In this document: piece by piece, positions 1-8,372 of the stretch | Layout of the letters: every line of letters begins with the position of its first letter | Position numbering within the stretch: the stretch's first letter is position 1 | Assembly: GCA_937864535.1 (NCBI GenBank) | Contig: CALMJS010000016.1 | Location: 124,001 to 188,000 of the forward strand | Direction: 5' to 3' | From: an uncultured Paracoccaceae bacterium | GTDB lineage: Bacteria > Pseudomonadota > Alphaproteobacteria > Rhodobacterales > Rhodobacteraceae | Length of the DNA stretch: 64,000 bases | Translations under genes and position numbers: made by a program | The notes under the pieces: generated by a model | What the model was told of the DNA's origin: nothing | What the model saw: the letters and a program-made list of their open reading frames with translations, nothing else | Databases searched by the model: none

Positions 1-1
1 G

Positions 2-340
2 ATCGTCACCATCGCCAGCGTCGCGGGCAAAGAGGGCAATCCCAACGCCAGCAGCTATTCCGCTGCCAAGGCGGGGATAATCGGCTTTACCAAATCGCTA
101 GGCAAGGAACTGGCGGCGACCGGCGTGCGGGCAAACTGTCTGGCACCCGGTTTGATCAATACCCCGCTGATGGAGCAGTTGCCGCCCGAGCAGGTCCAGT
201 TTTCGCTGTCGCGAATCCCTCAGGGCCGATTTGGCACGGTTGAGGAGTGCGCGGCGATGGTGGCCTTTATGGCGAGCGGGGAGTGTTCGTTCAATTCGGG
301 CGCGGTCTTTGACCTGTCGGGTGGTCGCGCCACGTATTGA
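2..340 (+). CDS. SDR family oxidoreductase, 3' part (5' end outside window)
   Basis: C-terminal 112 residues of a classical short-chain dehydrogenase/reductase. The catalytic Tyr-x3-Lys is visible as YSAAK, preceded by the usual serine-containing strand (TIASVAG). It is followed by the conserved N-C-L-A-P-G-L-I-N-T-P segment and a C-terminal GAVFDLSGG stretch, which in this family closes the NAD(P)-binding fold. The N-terminal TGxxxGxG cofactor motif lies to the left of the window, so cofactor preference and substrate cannot be judged. The TGA stop sits inside the first copy of a palindromic operator that precedes the next operon, so the gene ends immediately before a new transcription unit. 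Its placement before an aromatic/ketone catabolic operon makes a catabolic alcohol dehydrogenase likely, but this is inference. Confidence 0.88.
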   Translation: MVTIASVAGKEGNPNASSYSAAKAGIIGFTKSLGKELAATGVRANCLAPGLINTPLMEQLPPEQVQFSLSRIPQGRFGTVEECAAMVAFMASGECSFNSGAVFDLSGGRATY

Positions 341-495
341 GTCCAACAATTGGACTCTTGTAGATGCAAGAGTCCAAAATATTGACATAGATCAAATCGA
401 ATTAACTATTTGATATTGATGTTAAAAATTTCTAAATGCAGAAAAATAGATGGAATTTCCAGAAAAAAGTTGCTGTAAAGTCCGATAAATGGACT
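339..495 (+). promoter_or_regulatory. Operator cluster (GTCC-N7-GGAC) with overlapping promoter
   Basis: Three sites share the form GTCC-N7-GGAC. Site 1 at 339-357 is GAGTCC-N7-GGACTC with perfect arms. Site 2 at 372-386 is GTCC-N7-TGAC, one mismatch. Site 3 at 480-494 is GTCC-N7-GGAC inside AGTCC-N7-GGACT. Sites 1 and 2 also form an 11-bp hairpin (350-360 with 367-377). A TTGACA -35 hexamer at 382-387 overlaps site 2, with a weak -10 (CTATTT, 406-411). This arrangement suggests repression of the operon starting at 662 by a dimeric regulator not encoded in the window. The rest of the 341-661 gap is an AT-rich leader with a GGGGAGG ribosome site just before 662; I see no gene in it. Confidence 0.55.
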
Positions 496-661
496 CTGAA
501 AGTTGACCCTTTTGGCGAAAAAATCCAGCATGACAGCATGGATGAGCAGGGCTGAGGGCCGCTCGGACAGAGAGGAAAGCTGAACCGCAAAAGGGGCCCG
601 TTCGGGTGGCCAAGGCATTGTCCTGGCGCGGGAGGCGTGTGTCGGAAGGGGAGGAAAACCG

Positions 662-1894
662 ATGTATAAGACTTGTGTGGCGTCCGTATTGGCGCTGATG
701 TCGGCTGGCGTGGCGATGGCCGAGGATACGTTCAAGATTGCGATGATCGACCCGTTTTCGGGTCCGGCCGCTGTGGTGACCGAGCGGATCGAGCATGTGT
801 TGCGCTTTGCCGTGGATGATTTGAACGCACGCGGCGGTCTGAATGGTCAGCAGATCGAAATCCTGACCTTTGACAACCAGATGTCGCCTGCCGAAACCGC
901 CATTCAGGCGCAAAAGGCCATCGACGCCGGTGCAACGATCCTGCAGACCTCGGTGTCGTCGGGCAATACCTTTGCGCTGGTTGAATTCGTGCAGAAATAC
1001 AACCGCCGCAACCCTGACCATCAGGTTATCGTGTTCGACGGCGCCTCGCATGATCCGGCGATCACCGGCGAAAAATGCAGCTACTTCAGCTTCTCGTGGG
1101 TGCTGAACGCCCAGATGAAGACCGCAGGTCTGGCAAGCTATCTGGCCAGCCGCACCGATATCACCAAGGTCTATCTGATGAACGCCGAAGGGTCCTCTGG
1201 CACCACAACCCGCCAAGCGGTGATCGATATGGTCGGCGCGGCCCGCCCGGATATCGAATGGGTCGGCGACGATGTGCACCCGCTGCAAAAAATCACCGAC
1301 TTTACCCCCTATATCGCCAAGATCGAAGCCTCTGGCGCGCAGGCAGTCATCACCTCCGACTGGGGTGCCGATCTGGCGCTGGAACTCAAGGCCGCAGGCG
1401 AGGCGGGTCTGGACGCGGAATGGTTCACCTATTTCTCGACCGGGCCGGGCGCTCCGACCGCTATGGCACAATCGGGCCTGAACGGTTTGGTGTATTCGGC
1501 CTTTGACGGCGATGCCGGTATCCAAAACGAAGAGTTGCACGCCTACGAGGCGGCCTATCGCGCGGCGACGGGCGGTCTGTCGGCCAGCGCCTTCCCGGGG
1601 GATACCTCGGCCATTCGCGCGCTGGAACTGGCCGCCAATGCCGCAGGTTCGAACGAGGTTGACGCGCTGATTGCCGCGCTCGAAGGCGTGTCGTTCAAGA
1701 CCGTCTACGGCGCAGATGCGCATTCGCGCCCCGACGATCACCAGATCATCAGCCAGATGGCGATCTCGCGCTTTGTCGATGTGCCGGATGGCGCACTGGA
1801 CGAAGAAGGCACCGGCTGGGGCTGGGAAAACGTCGCGATTATTCCCGCTGACGTGATCACGCTGCCCAATACCTGTGAAATGGAACGTCCCTGA
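662..1894 (+). CDS. Liv-type ABC transporter substrate-binding protein
   Basis: A 410-residue periplasmic binding protein of the branched-chain amino acid (LivJ/type I) class. An N-terminal signal peptide (about residues 1-20, ending AMA-ED) is followed by the family opening KIAMIDPFSGPAA, a binding-lobe segment with ETAIQAQKAIDAGA, and a C-terminal ENVAIIPADVITLP. The length is normal for the family. It is the first gene of an operon that also encodes both Liv-type permeases and both ATPases, so it is the capture component of a complete importer. Liv-type importers in Proteobacteria often carry aromatic acids or amides rather than amino acids. The downstream monooxygenase, lactonase and dehydrogenases point that way, but the ligand is not deducible. 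The start is well supported by GGGGAGG eight bases upstream. Confidence 0.92.
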   Translation: MYKTCVASVLALMSAGVAMAEDTFKIAMIDPFSGPAAVVTERIEHVLRFAVDDLNARGGLNGQQIEILTFDNQMSPAETAIQAQKAIDAGATILQTSVSSGNTFALVEFVQKYNRRNPDHQVIVFDGASHDPAITGEKCSYFSFSWVLNAQMKTAGLASYLASRTDITKVYLMNAEGSSGTTTRQAVIDMVGAARPDIEWVGDDVHPLQKITDFTPYIAKIEASGAQAVITSDWGADLALELKAAGEAGLDAEWFTYFSTGPGAPTAMAQSGLNGLVYSAFDGDAGIQNEELHAYEAAYRAATGGLSASAFPGDTSAIRALELAANAAGSNEVDALIAALEGVSFKTVYGADAHSRPDDHQIISQMAISRFVDVPDGALDEEGTGWGWENVAIIPADVITLPNTCEMERP

Positions 1895-1902
1895 TCTCTC
1901 CC

Positions 1903-1955
1903 TGCGGCAGTTTTTCCTGCCGCAATGCGTCGGGCCGGTCGTAGGATCGGCCCGA
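1903..1955 (+). other. Twin stem-loops after the binding-protein gene
   Basis: Two hairpins occupy the gap between the binding-protein gene and the SMP-30 gene. The first is TGCGGCAG (1903-1910) pairing with CTGCCGCA (1917-1924). The second is TCGGGCCG (1930-1937) pairing with CGGCCCGA (1948-1955). Neither has a following U-run. Stem-loops placed directly after a binding-protein gene commonly stabilise that part of the message or limit read-through, giving more binding protein than permease. That role is inferred here. Confidence 0.5.
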
Positions 1956-1978
1956 ACAGTCGAACTAACAGGTGGGCT

Positions 1979-2908
1979 ATGACCAATTATCCCTATCGCG
2001 TCCTGACCGACGGTCTGGAATTTCCCGAAGGCCCCGTGGTGCGGCCGGACGGCTCGCTCATCGTGTGCGAAATTAAGAAACGCTGCCTGACCCGGATTTA
2101 TCCCGATGGCCGCAAAGAGTTGTTTGTGCAGCTCAGCGGTGCGCCCAATGGCGCTGCGGTCGGGGCCGATGGCGCGCTCTATATTTGCAACAACGGCGAC
2201 GGGTTTGCTTGGGGCGATCCGGGCGGTTGGACGCAGCCTGTCGGCGGCAATCCAGACTTTAGCGGTGGCCGCATCGAACGGGTCGATCTGGACACTGGCG
2301 AGGTGCGCGAGCTCTACCGCGTGATCGACGGCGAACCGCTGCTGATGCCCAACGATATCGTTGTGGATCGCGACGGCGGTCTGTGGTTCACCGATCACGG
2401 CATGCGCACCGCCCGCAGTTTCCTGCATGGTGGCCTGTATTACGGGCGGCCCGACGGCAGCTTTGCCTGCACGGTGGCCTATCCGATCACCACGGCCAAC
2501 GGGGTTGGCCTGTCCCCCGACGAACGCACTGTCTATGTGGCGGAAACCGAGACCGGGCGGCTCTATTCTTATGACATCACCGGACCGGGGCAAATTCGTC
2601 CCCTCGATCCGGCGGCACCGGGCATGTCGGTTTTTGCCCAGCTCGAAGGGTTCAAACGCTATGACAGCCTCGCTGTCGAGGCCTGTGGCAATATCGCGGT
2701 GGCGGGGCTGACGCCCGGCTGCATCACGGTGATTTCCCCCGATGGGCGCGAGGTCGAAACCGTCGAGATGCCGGACCCGTTTTCGACCAATATCGCTTTT
2801 GGCGGGCCGGATATGCGTACCGCCTATATCACCTTGTCCGGCGGTGGGCAGGTGATCGCGATGGACTGGCCGCGTCCGGGTCTCAAGCCGAACTTCTCGG
2901 GGCTCTGA
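1979..2908 (+). CDS. SMP-30/gluconolactonase/LRE family protein
   Basis: A 309-residue six-bladed beta-propeller hydrolase of the SMP-30/gluconolactonase family. The N-terminal F-P-E-G-P metal-ligand motif (about residues 13-17), a central P-N-D-I-V-V-D-R-D-G-G-L-W-F-T-D block and a late N-G-V-G-L-S-P-D-E block are the family's characteristic propeller segments carrying the Glu/Asn/Asp metal ligands. Such enzymes hydrolyse sugar lactones or the lactones formed by Baeyer-Villiger oxidation. A Baeyer-Villiger-type monooxygenase is encoded in the same operon (8373-9839), so lactone ring-opening is a reasonable role. I chose the ATG at 1979, preceded by AGGTGGG, because an upstream in-frame ATG at 1925 lies within the intergenic hairpins. 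No signal peptide is seen, so it should act in the cytoplasm. Confidence 0.87.
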   Translation: MTNYPYRVLTDGLEFPEGPVVRPDGSLIVCEIKKRCLTRIYPDGRKELFVQLSGAPNGAAVGADGALYICNNGDGFAWGDPGGWTQPVGGNPDFSGGRIERVDLDTGEVRELYRVIDGEPLLMPNDIVVDRDGGLWFTDHGMRTARSFLHGGLYYGRPDGSFACTVAYPITTANGVGLSPDERTVYVAETETGRLYSYDITGPGQIRPLDPAAPGMSVFAQLEGFKRYDSLAVEACGNIAVAGLTPGCITVISPDGREVETVEMPDPFSTNIAFGGPDMRTAYITLSGGGQVIAMDWPRPGLKPNFSGL

Positions 2909-2909
2909 G

Positions 2910-3869
2910 ATGGGGATCGAGGTCGTCACATTTTCCGTCGTGAACAGTATTCTCTATGGGATGTTGCTGTTCTTGTTGGCCTCCGGGCTGACGCTGATTT
3001 TCTCGATGATGGGCGTTCTGAACTTTGCCCATGCCAGTTTTTTCATGGTGGGCGCCTATTTCGGGTTCGAAATCTCCCGCCGAGTGGGGTTTTTCCCGGC
3101 GCTGGTGCTGGCACCGGTCGCGGTGGGGCTACTTGGGGCGCTGGTGGAACGCTTTGGTCTGCGGCGGGTGCATAAATTCGGGCATCTGGGCGAATTGCTG
3201 TTCACCTTTGGTCTGGCCTTTGTGATCGAAGAGGCCGTGCAGATGATCTGGGGCCGTAGCCCGCAGGACTTTCAGGTGCCTGCCGCGCTGAATTTTACCG
3301 CCTTTACGCTGTTTGGCACCGGCTATCCGGCGTTCCGGCTGTTCATGTTGGTGGTGGCAGTGGCGGTCTTTGCGGCGCTGGCGCTGCTGCTGGCGCGCAC
3401 GCGGATCGGCCTAATAGTTAAGGCGTCACTGACCCACCCAGAGATGGTGTCGATGCTGGGCCATGACGTTCCGCTGGTGTTCATGTCGGTCTTTGGCGTC
3501 GGGTCTGCGCTGGCGGGGCTCGCGGGGGTGATCGCAGGGCCGGTTCTGGTCACACAGCCGTCGATGGCGGCGGCGCTGGGGCCGATCCTGTTCGTGATCG
3601 TGGTGGTTGGCGGGCTGGGTTCGCTGGCGGGGGCCTTTGTTGCCTCGCTCTTAATCGGGTTCATCCAGACCTTTGCCGTCGCGATCAACCTCAAGGTCGC
3701 CGATGTCTTTGGCCTGATCGGCGTGACCCAGCCCCCTGCGGCCTTTGGCGCGCTGCTGTCCGATATCTGGAACGTCAGCGTGGCGCAGGTTGGCCCGGTT
3801 ATTCCCTATCTGCTGCTGGTCGCGATGCTGATGTTCCGCCCGATGGGCCTGTTTGGCAAACGTGCCTGA
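2910..3869 (+). CDS. Liv-type ABC transporter permease (LivH family)
   Basis: A 319-residue integral membrane permease of the LivH family. About eight hydrophobic segments are visible, with the family hallmarks L-N-F-A-H-A-S-F-F-M-V-G-A-Y near residues 35-48 and the late G-G-L-G-S-L-A-G-A-F cytoplasmic loop (about 230-239), which contacts the ATPase. It lies one base after the SMP-30 gene and nine bases before the second permease, so the transporter genes are co-translated or nearly so. It should form one half of the membrane channel with the product of 3879-5162. Substrate specificity comes from the binding protein encoded at 662-1894. Confidence 0.92.
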   Translation: MGIEVVTFSVVNSILYGMLLFLLASGLTLIFSMMGVLNFAHASFFMVGAYFGFEISRRVGFFPALVLAPVAVGLLGALVERFGLRRVHKFGHLGELLFTFGLAFVIEEAVQMIWGRSPQDFQVPAALNFTAFTLFGTGYPAFRLFMLVVAVAVFAALALLLARTRIGLIVKASLTHPEMVSMLGHDVPLVFMSVFGVGSALAGLAGVIAGPVLVTQPSMAAALGPILFVIVVVGGLGSLAGAFVASLLIGFIQTFAVAINLKVADVFGLIGVTQPPAAFGALLSDIWNVSVAQVGPVIPYLLLVAMLMFRPMGLFGKRA

Positions 3870-3878
3870 GGATTTGAT

Positions 3879-5162
3879 ATGACGTTTCCAATGACTGACA
3901 CCAAACTTGCGGATCGATCGGCGGCTCTGTCCGTTGCGATGCCGGTGCTGACGGTCGCGGTGGTGCTGATCCTGCTGCCGAACCTGTTTGGCAGCAATGC
4001 GATGATCTCGACCCTGAACTATCTGGGCACGATGGCGATTTTCGCCCTGAGCTATAACGTGCTGCTGGGTCAGACCGGCCTGTTGTCGCTGGGCCACGGC
4101 ACGTTTTTCGGGCTGGGCGGGTTCATCGCCACCCATGCGGTATTGCGGTTTGTCGAGGCCGATATTGCCTTTCCGCTGGCGCTGATCCCGCTGATCGGCG
4201 GGGTAGGGTCTTTTGCGCTGGGGAGCGTCGGGGGCTGGCTGGCCTCGGGGCGGGGCGGAATGCCCTTTGCGATGATCACGCTGGGTCTGGCCGAACTGGT
4301 GGCCGCCGCCGCGACGCTATTTCCCTCGATCTACGGCTCCGAAGAGGGCGTGTCGATGGACCGTATGGATCTGGGATCGTCCTTTGGCCTGAGCTATGGC
4401 CCCAATGTCGATATCTACTGGGTGATCGCGGTCTGGTTTGCGATCTGCGCGGGGCTGCTGTTTTTCCTGTCGCGCACGCCGCTGGGGCTGTTGCAAAACG
4501 CGGTGCGCGACAATGCCGAACGGGTCGAATTCTTGGGATTTTCCGCCCGCCGTGTCCGCATGTCGGCCTATGCCATTGCCGCAGGGATCGCAGGCGTGGC
4601 CGGTTCGCTGGCTGCTCTGAACGTCGAAATCACCACCGTGCATGCGCTGGGGGCCAGCACCTCGACGCTGGTTTTGCTGATGACCTATATCGGGGGCACA
4701 CGGCATTTCTTTGGCCCGGTTCTAGGCGCTATCGTGATCGGCCTGATGAAGATCTGGCTGTCCGACATTAGCCCGGCTTGGATGATGTACTTTGGCCTGA
4801 TGTTCATCTTTGTGGTGATGGTCGCACCGGGGGGACTGGCGGGGATTTTGGCGAATGGCCGGGCCTTGGTCCGGTCAGCGGGGTTCGCGCCGCAGTCGCC
4901 GATCCTGGCGGGGATTGCCATTGCCGGCGGTCTGTCGGTGGCGGGCCTGATCATTGTGATCGAACTGGCCTACCGCGCCGGTCTGGACGCGGCCAAGGGC
5001 GCAGAGATTTCGGTACTGGGGCTGCCGCTGAATGCGGAGTCCGGTCTGTCGTGGGCAACGGGGGGCGTGATGCTAATCATCGGTGTGATCGCCCTGCGTC
5101 CTCTGCTGGACCGGCTCGACGGCAAACGCCACGCTATTGCGCAGGCAGGAGGGGCAAAATGA
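3879..5162 (+). CDS. Liv-type ABC transporter permease (LivM family)
   Basis: A 427-residue LivM-family permease. The N-terminal half has the typical N-Y-L-G-T-M-A-I-F-A-L-S-Y-N-V-L-L-G-Q-T-G sequence and L-S-L-G-H-G-T-F-F-G-L-G-G. The coupling region Y-I-G-G-T-R-H-F-F-G-P-V-L-G-A sits near residues 267-281. The protein runs about 80 residues beyond that core, adding two or three hydrophobic segments (about 345-365 and 395-415), so it is longer than compact LivM proteins of about 330 residues. It partners the LivH-type permease. Its TGA overlaps the ATG of the first ATPase gene (ATGA), showing translational coupling. Confidence 0.92.
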   Translation: MTFPMTDTKLADRSAALSVAMPVLTVAVVLILLPNLFGSNAMISTLNYLGTMAIFALSYNVLLGQTGLLSLGHGTFFGLGGFIATHAVLRFVEADIAFPLALIPLIGGVGSFALGSVGGWLASGRGGMPFAMITLGLAELVAAAATLFPSIYGSEEGVSMDRMDLGSSFGLSYGPNVDIYWVIAVWFAICAGLLFFLSRTPLGLLQNAVRDNAERVEFLGFSARRVRMSAYAIAAGIAGVAGSLAALNVEITTVHALGASTSTLVLLMTYIGGTRHFFGPVLGAIVIGLMKIWLSDISPAWMMYFGLMFIFVVMVAPGGLAGILANGRALVRSAGFAPQSPILAGIAIAGGLSVAGLIIVIELAYRAGLDAAKGAEISVLGLPLNAESGLSWATGGVMLIIGVIALRPLLDRLDGKRHAIAQAGGAK

Positions 5163-5917
5163 CCGACGCGCTAGAGCTACGCGATCTGCGGAAATCCTTT
5201 GGGCCGGTGGACATTATCCGCGGTGTGAACCTGAGCGTGAAAAAGGGCGAACGACACGCGCTGATCGGGCCGAACGGGGCGGGGAAATCGACGCTGTTTC
5301 ACCTGATTTCCGGCCGGATCACCCCAACCTCGGGTCAGATTCTGTTCGAGGGGCAGAACATCGCCGGCCAAGAGCCCGCGCAGATCGTACGGGCTGGACT
5401 GTCGCGCAGTTTCCAGATCACCAATATCTTTCCGCAGATGACGGTTCTGGAAAACCTGCGCTGCGCGGTGCTGTGGAAGCTGGGCCATCGCTATACGTTC
5501 TGGAAACGGACGCTGGGGCTGGTCGATGTGGCCGAGGATTGCGAACGGCTGCTGCACGAACTGGGTCTGACGCATCGACGCAACGATACCGCCGATAGCC
5601 TGACCTATCCCGAACAGCGGGCGCTGGAACTGGGGCTGGCGGTGGCCTCTGGTGCGCATACGCTGCTGCTGGATGAACCGATGGCAGGGATGAGCCACTC
5701 TGAAACCGAGGCCGCGCTGCGCCTGATCATGCGGGTCACCGAAGGGCGCACGCTCTTGATGGTGGAACACGACATGGGCGTGATCTTTGAGATGGCGGAC
5801 CGGATTTCGGTGCTGGTCTATGGCCAGATCATCGCCACCGGCACGCCCGAAGAGATCCGCGCCAACCCGGCGGTCCAAGAGGCCTATCTGGGCACCGCCA
5901 AGGAGGAGGCAGCATGA
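5159..5917 (+). CDS. Liv-type ABC transporter ATP-binding protein (LivG family), degenerate signature motif
   Basis: A 252-residue ABC ATPase of the LivG subfamily. Walker A is intact (GPNGAGKST, about residues 38-46) and Walker B reads LLLDEP. The family's Q-loop (SRSFQITNIFP) and switch histidine (MVEHDM) are present. The ABC signature, usually LSxGQ or LSYGQ, reads LTYPEQ: a proline replaces the critical glycine. In a LivG-LivF heterodimer this signature faces the partner's Walker A, and the partner encoded at 5914-6642 has Arg for the Walker A lysine. One of the two ATP sites is therefore probably non-hydrolytic. The start ATG overlaps the permease stop, and an ATGA overlap joins it to the next gene. 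Confidence 0.92.
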   Translation: MTDALELRDLRKSFGPVDIIRGVNLSVKKGERHALIGPNGAGKSTLFHLISGRITPTSGQILFEGQNIAGQEPAQIVRAGLSRSFQITNIFPQMTVLENLRCAVLWKLGHRYTFWKRTLGLVDVAEDCERLLHELGLTHRRNDTADSLTYPEQRALELGLAVASGAHTLLLDEPMAGMSHSETEAALRLIMRVTEGRTLLMVEHDMGVIFEMADRISVLVYGQIIATGTPEEIRANPAVQEAYLGTAKEEAA

Positions 5918-6642
5918 CCCATCACGATCAATCCTTGGTCACCGCGCCGCTGCTGTCGGTCGAGAACCTTCAGGCGTGGTATGGCAAGAGCCACATCCTG
6001 CACGGCGTGACGCTCACTGTCGGGCAGGGGGAAATCGTGTCCCTGCTGGGCCGCAATGGCGCGGGCCGGTCAACGCTGCTCAAATCCATCATGGGCGCGG
6101 TCACGACCAAGGGCGCGGTTCGGCTGTCGGGCCGCGACCTGGCGGGACAAAGGCCGCATAAGATCGCCCATGCCGGGATCGGCTATGTCCCGGAGAGCCG
6201 CGATATTTTCCCTGACCTGACGGTGCGGGAAAACCTGATCCTCGGCCAGAAACCGGGCGGGGCAGGGCTCTGGTCGATGGAGGATATCTTTGATCTGTTC
6301 CCGGTGCTGCGCACCCGCGCCGATACCCGTGCGGGGGTTTTGTCGGGCGGCGAACAGCAAATGCTGACGATCTGCCGGACGCTGATCGGTGATCCCGATC
6401 TGATCATGATCGACGAGCCGACCGAAGGGCTGGCCCCGAAAATGGTCGCCGCCGTCGGGCAATTGCTGGAACGGATCGCGGCGCGGGGCGTGTCGATCCT
6501 GCTGGTCGAGCAGAAACTGGTGATCGCGCTGGATATTTCCCATCGGCTTTATGTGATGGGCCACGGCGAGATCGTGTTCGAGGGCACGCCGCAGGCGCTG
6601 CTCGATGCGCCAGAGGTGCGTGCCGAATGGCTGGAGGTATAG
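5914..6642 (+). CDS. Liv-type ABC transporter ATP-binding protein (LivF family), Walker A Lys to Arg
   Basis: A 242-residue ABC ATPase of the LivF subfamily with GYVPESRDIFPDLTV, signature LSGGEQQ, Walker B LIMIDEP and switch histidine region VEQKLVIAL (Gln-Lys in place of the usual His, as is normal in LivF). Walker A is GRNGAGRST at residues 46-54: codon CGG at 6067-6069 puts Arg52 where the catalytic lysine belongs. This is a base-clean substitution in an otherwise intact gene, not a decaying one. The canonical signature here would serve the intact Walker A of the partner ATPase. The gene ends two bases before the next start, so it is in the same operon. Confidence 0.92.
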   Translation: MTHHDQSLVTAPLLSVENLQAWYGKSHILHGVTLTVGQGEIVSLLGRNGAGRSTLLKSIMGAVTTKGAVRLSGRDLAGQRPHKIAHAGIGYVPESRDIFPDLTVRENLILGQKPGGAGLWSMEDIFDLFPVLRTRADTRAGVLSGGEQQMLTICRTLIGDPDLIMIDEPTEGLAPKMVAAVGQLLERIAARGVSILLVEQKLVIALDISHRLYVMGHGEIVFEGTPQALLDAPEVRAEWLEV

Positions 6643-6644
6643 AG

Positions 6645-7412
6645 ATGAGCCGACCTGTTGCCATCGTGACCGGAGCCCGCCAGGGCCTGGGTCGCGGTAT
6701 CGCGCTGGCCTTGGCCAAGGCGGGGTTCGATCTGGGGGTGCTGGATCTGGTCCACGATGAAAAGGCCGACAGCCTGACCGGGGACCTGACGGCGCTGGGC
6801 GCCAAATCCGCCTTTGCGGTCATGGATTTGGCCGATCTGTCGTCTCATGCGGCGGCGCTGGACCAGCTTGAGGCCGCGCTGGGGCCGGTCGATGCGCTGG
6901 TGAACAACGCAGGCATCGCGGCACGTCCGTTGACGGACCTGCTGGATCTCGGGCCAGAGGCCTTTGACCGCAATCTGGGCGTCAATCTGCGCGGGACGTT
7001 CTTTTTTACGCAGGCAGTGGCGCGGCGGATGGTGGCCCGCCAGACCGAAGGGTACCGGTCGATCACCTTTATCACCTCGATCGCGGCGGCGCATGTGTCC
7101 ACCGATCGCAGCCCCTATTGCATCAGCAAGGCGGGCCTGTCGATGACGGCGCAGCTGTTTGCCGACCGGCTGGGGGCCAGCGGCATTGCTGTGCATGAAA
7201 TCCGCCCCGGATTTATTCGCACAGAGATGACCGGATCGGCCCCGACCGGAAAAATTGACGACTACATCGCGTCCGGCGCGGTGACCCAGCGGCGCTGGGG
7301 CCAGACCCAGGATATTGGCGCTGTTGCGGCGGCGCTGGCCTCGGGGGCGCTGCCCTATGTGACCGGACAACCCATTTACGTCGACGGTGGCTATCACATC
7401 CCCACCGCCTGA
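6645..7412 (+). CDS. SDR family oxidoreductase (FabG-like, 3-ketoacyl reductase type)
   Basis: A 255-residue classical short-chain dehydrogenase. The cofactor motif TGARQGLG is at about residues 9-16, N-N-A-G follows strand 4, and the catalytic serine region FITSIAAAH precedes YCISK. The C-terminus reads PYVTGQPIYVDGGYHIP, typical of the family. The annotation '3-ketoacyl-ACP reductase-like' reflects sequence type only; within this operon it is more likely an alcohol dehydrogenase or ketoreductase for the imported substrate. The ATG at 6645 follows GGAGGTATAGAG and is preferred over an in-frame ATG 18 bases upstream that lies inside the preceding gene. Confidence 0.88.
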   Translation: MSRPVAIVTGARQGLGRGIALALAKAGFDLGVLDLVHDEKADSLTGDLTALGAKSAFAVMDLADLSSHAAALDQLEAALGPVDALVNNAGIAARPLTDLLDLGPEAFDRNLGVNLRGTFFFTQAVARRMVARQTEGYRSITFITSIAAAHVSTDRSPYCISKAGLSMTAQLFADRLGASGIAVHEIRPGFIRTEMTGSAPTGKIDDYIASGAVTQRRWGQTQDIGAVAAALASGALPYVTGQPIYVDGGYHIPTA

Positions 7413-7520
7413 CCTGACGACCTGAACCCTGATTTAGACCCCCGACCGGCCCACCGGATCGGCACCGAGGCAGCCTGCCCCGGCCAGCAGAGGTCTGCCC
7501 AATTGAGAGAGGAGAAAGAC

Positions 7521-8363
7521 ATGCTCGACACTCAGCCATATCGCCAAGGGGCGGTGACGGTGGACGGCGTGACCGTCCGGTACCGCGTCGCGGGGCCTGA
7601 CAATGCCCGTGCGCCTCTGGTGCTGGTCCATGGCACCGCCGGAAGCATCGACGGCCATTACGGCTATATTTTCCCGATGATGGCCTATCGGCAGCGGGTG
7701 ATCGCGCTCGATTTCACCGACCCCGGCCATGACCGTCTGGACCTGGCGCATCTGGTGGCGCAGGTTCGCGCCGTGATCGAGGCAGAGGTGCCGACCGGCC
7801 CGGTGACCCTGATGGGGTATTCGCTGGGCGCTGTTGTTGCCGCGCAAACGGCGGCCGAAATGGGCGACAGGATCACCAATCTGATCCTCGCGGCGGGATG
7901 GCTGAAAACCGATACCCATCAGCGGATGCGTGGCCGTGTCTGGCGTGCGCTGCGCGATCAGGGCAGCGAAAACCTGACGGAATATATGACGTTCTGCGCG
8001 TTTTCCCCGGCCTTTATGAATGCCCGCACGCTCGACGACATGGTCAAGGCTGCGGGGATGCTGACCATCACGCCCTTTGTCGAAAAACAGATGGACCTGA
8101 ATGCGCGGATCGACATTGCGGTGGCCTGTGAAACCATCACCGCTAAAACGCTGGTCATCGGCTGCACCTATGACATGATGGTGCCCCGCCATCATTCCAA
8201 GCAGTTGTTCGGCGCCATCGAGGATGCCCGCTATACCGAAATCCCCTCGGGCCATGCGGTCGTGCACGAACGTGCGGCCGAGCTGTTCTATCACGTCGAT
8301 CGCTTTGCCGCGCAGCCCGATGGCTTTGCCGCTGGCACGATCATTCCCGCCCAGAAACCATAA
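7521..8363 (+). CDS. Alpha/beta-fold hydrolase
   Basis: A 280-residue alpha/beta hydrolase. The oxyanion segment VLVHGTAGS lies at residues 34-42, and the nucleophile elbow G-Y-S-L-G places Ser101. The acid is probably in TYDMMVP and the histidine in SGHAVVHE near residue 249. Such enzymes hydrolyse esters, lactones or C-C bonds in ring-cleavage pathways. The gene lies just before a Baeyer-Villiger-type monooxygenase, so its likely substrate is the ester or lactone that enzyme makes, in parallel with the SMP-30 lactonase. The start at 7521 is chosen because GAGAGGAGAAAGAC precedes it directly; an earlier in-frame ATG would leave that ribosome site inside the gene. Confidence 0.88.
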   Translation: MLDTQPYRQGAVTVDGVTVRYRVAGPDNARAPLVLVHGTAGSIDGHYGYIFPMMAYRQRVIALDFTDPGHDRLDLAHLVAQVRAVIEAEVPTGPVTLMGYSLGAVVAAQTAAEMGDRITNLILAAGWLKTDTHQRMRGRVWRALRDQGSENLTEYMTFCAFSPAFMNARTLDDMVKAAGMLTITPFVEKQMDLNARIDIAVACETITAKTLVIGCTYDMMVPRHHSKQLFGAIEDARYTEIPSGHAVVHERAAELFYHVDRFAAQPDGFAAGTIIPAQKP

Positions 8364-8372
8364 GAGGCCGCT

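Noticed and set aside
422-2929. Very long reverse-strand open frame (over 800 codons) across the first operon
   Set aside because: It runs antisense to three clear genes (binding protein, SMP-30 and the start of the permease). Its translation is rich in Arg, His, Gly and Asp with no domain, which is the usual shadow frame in high-GC DNA.
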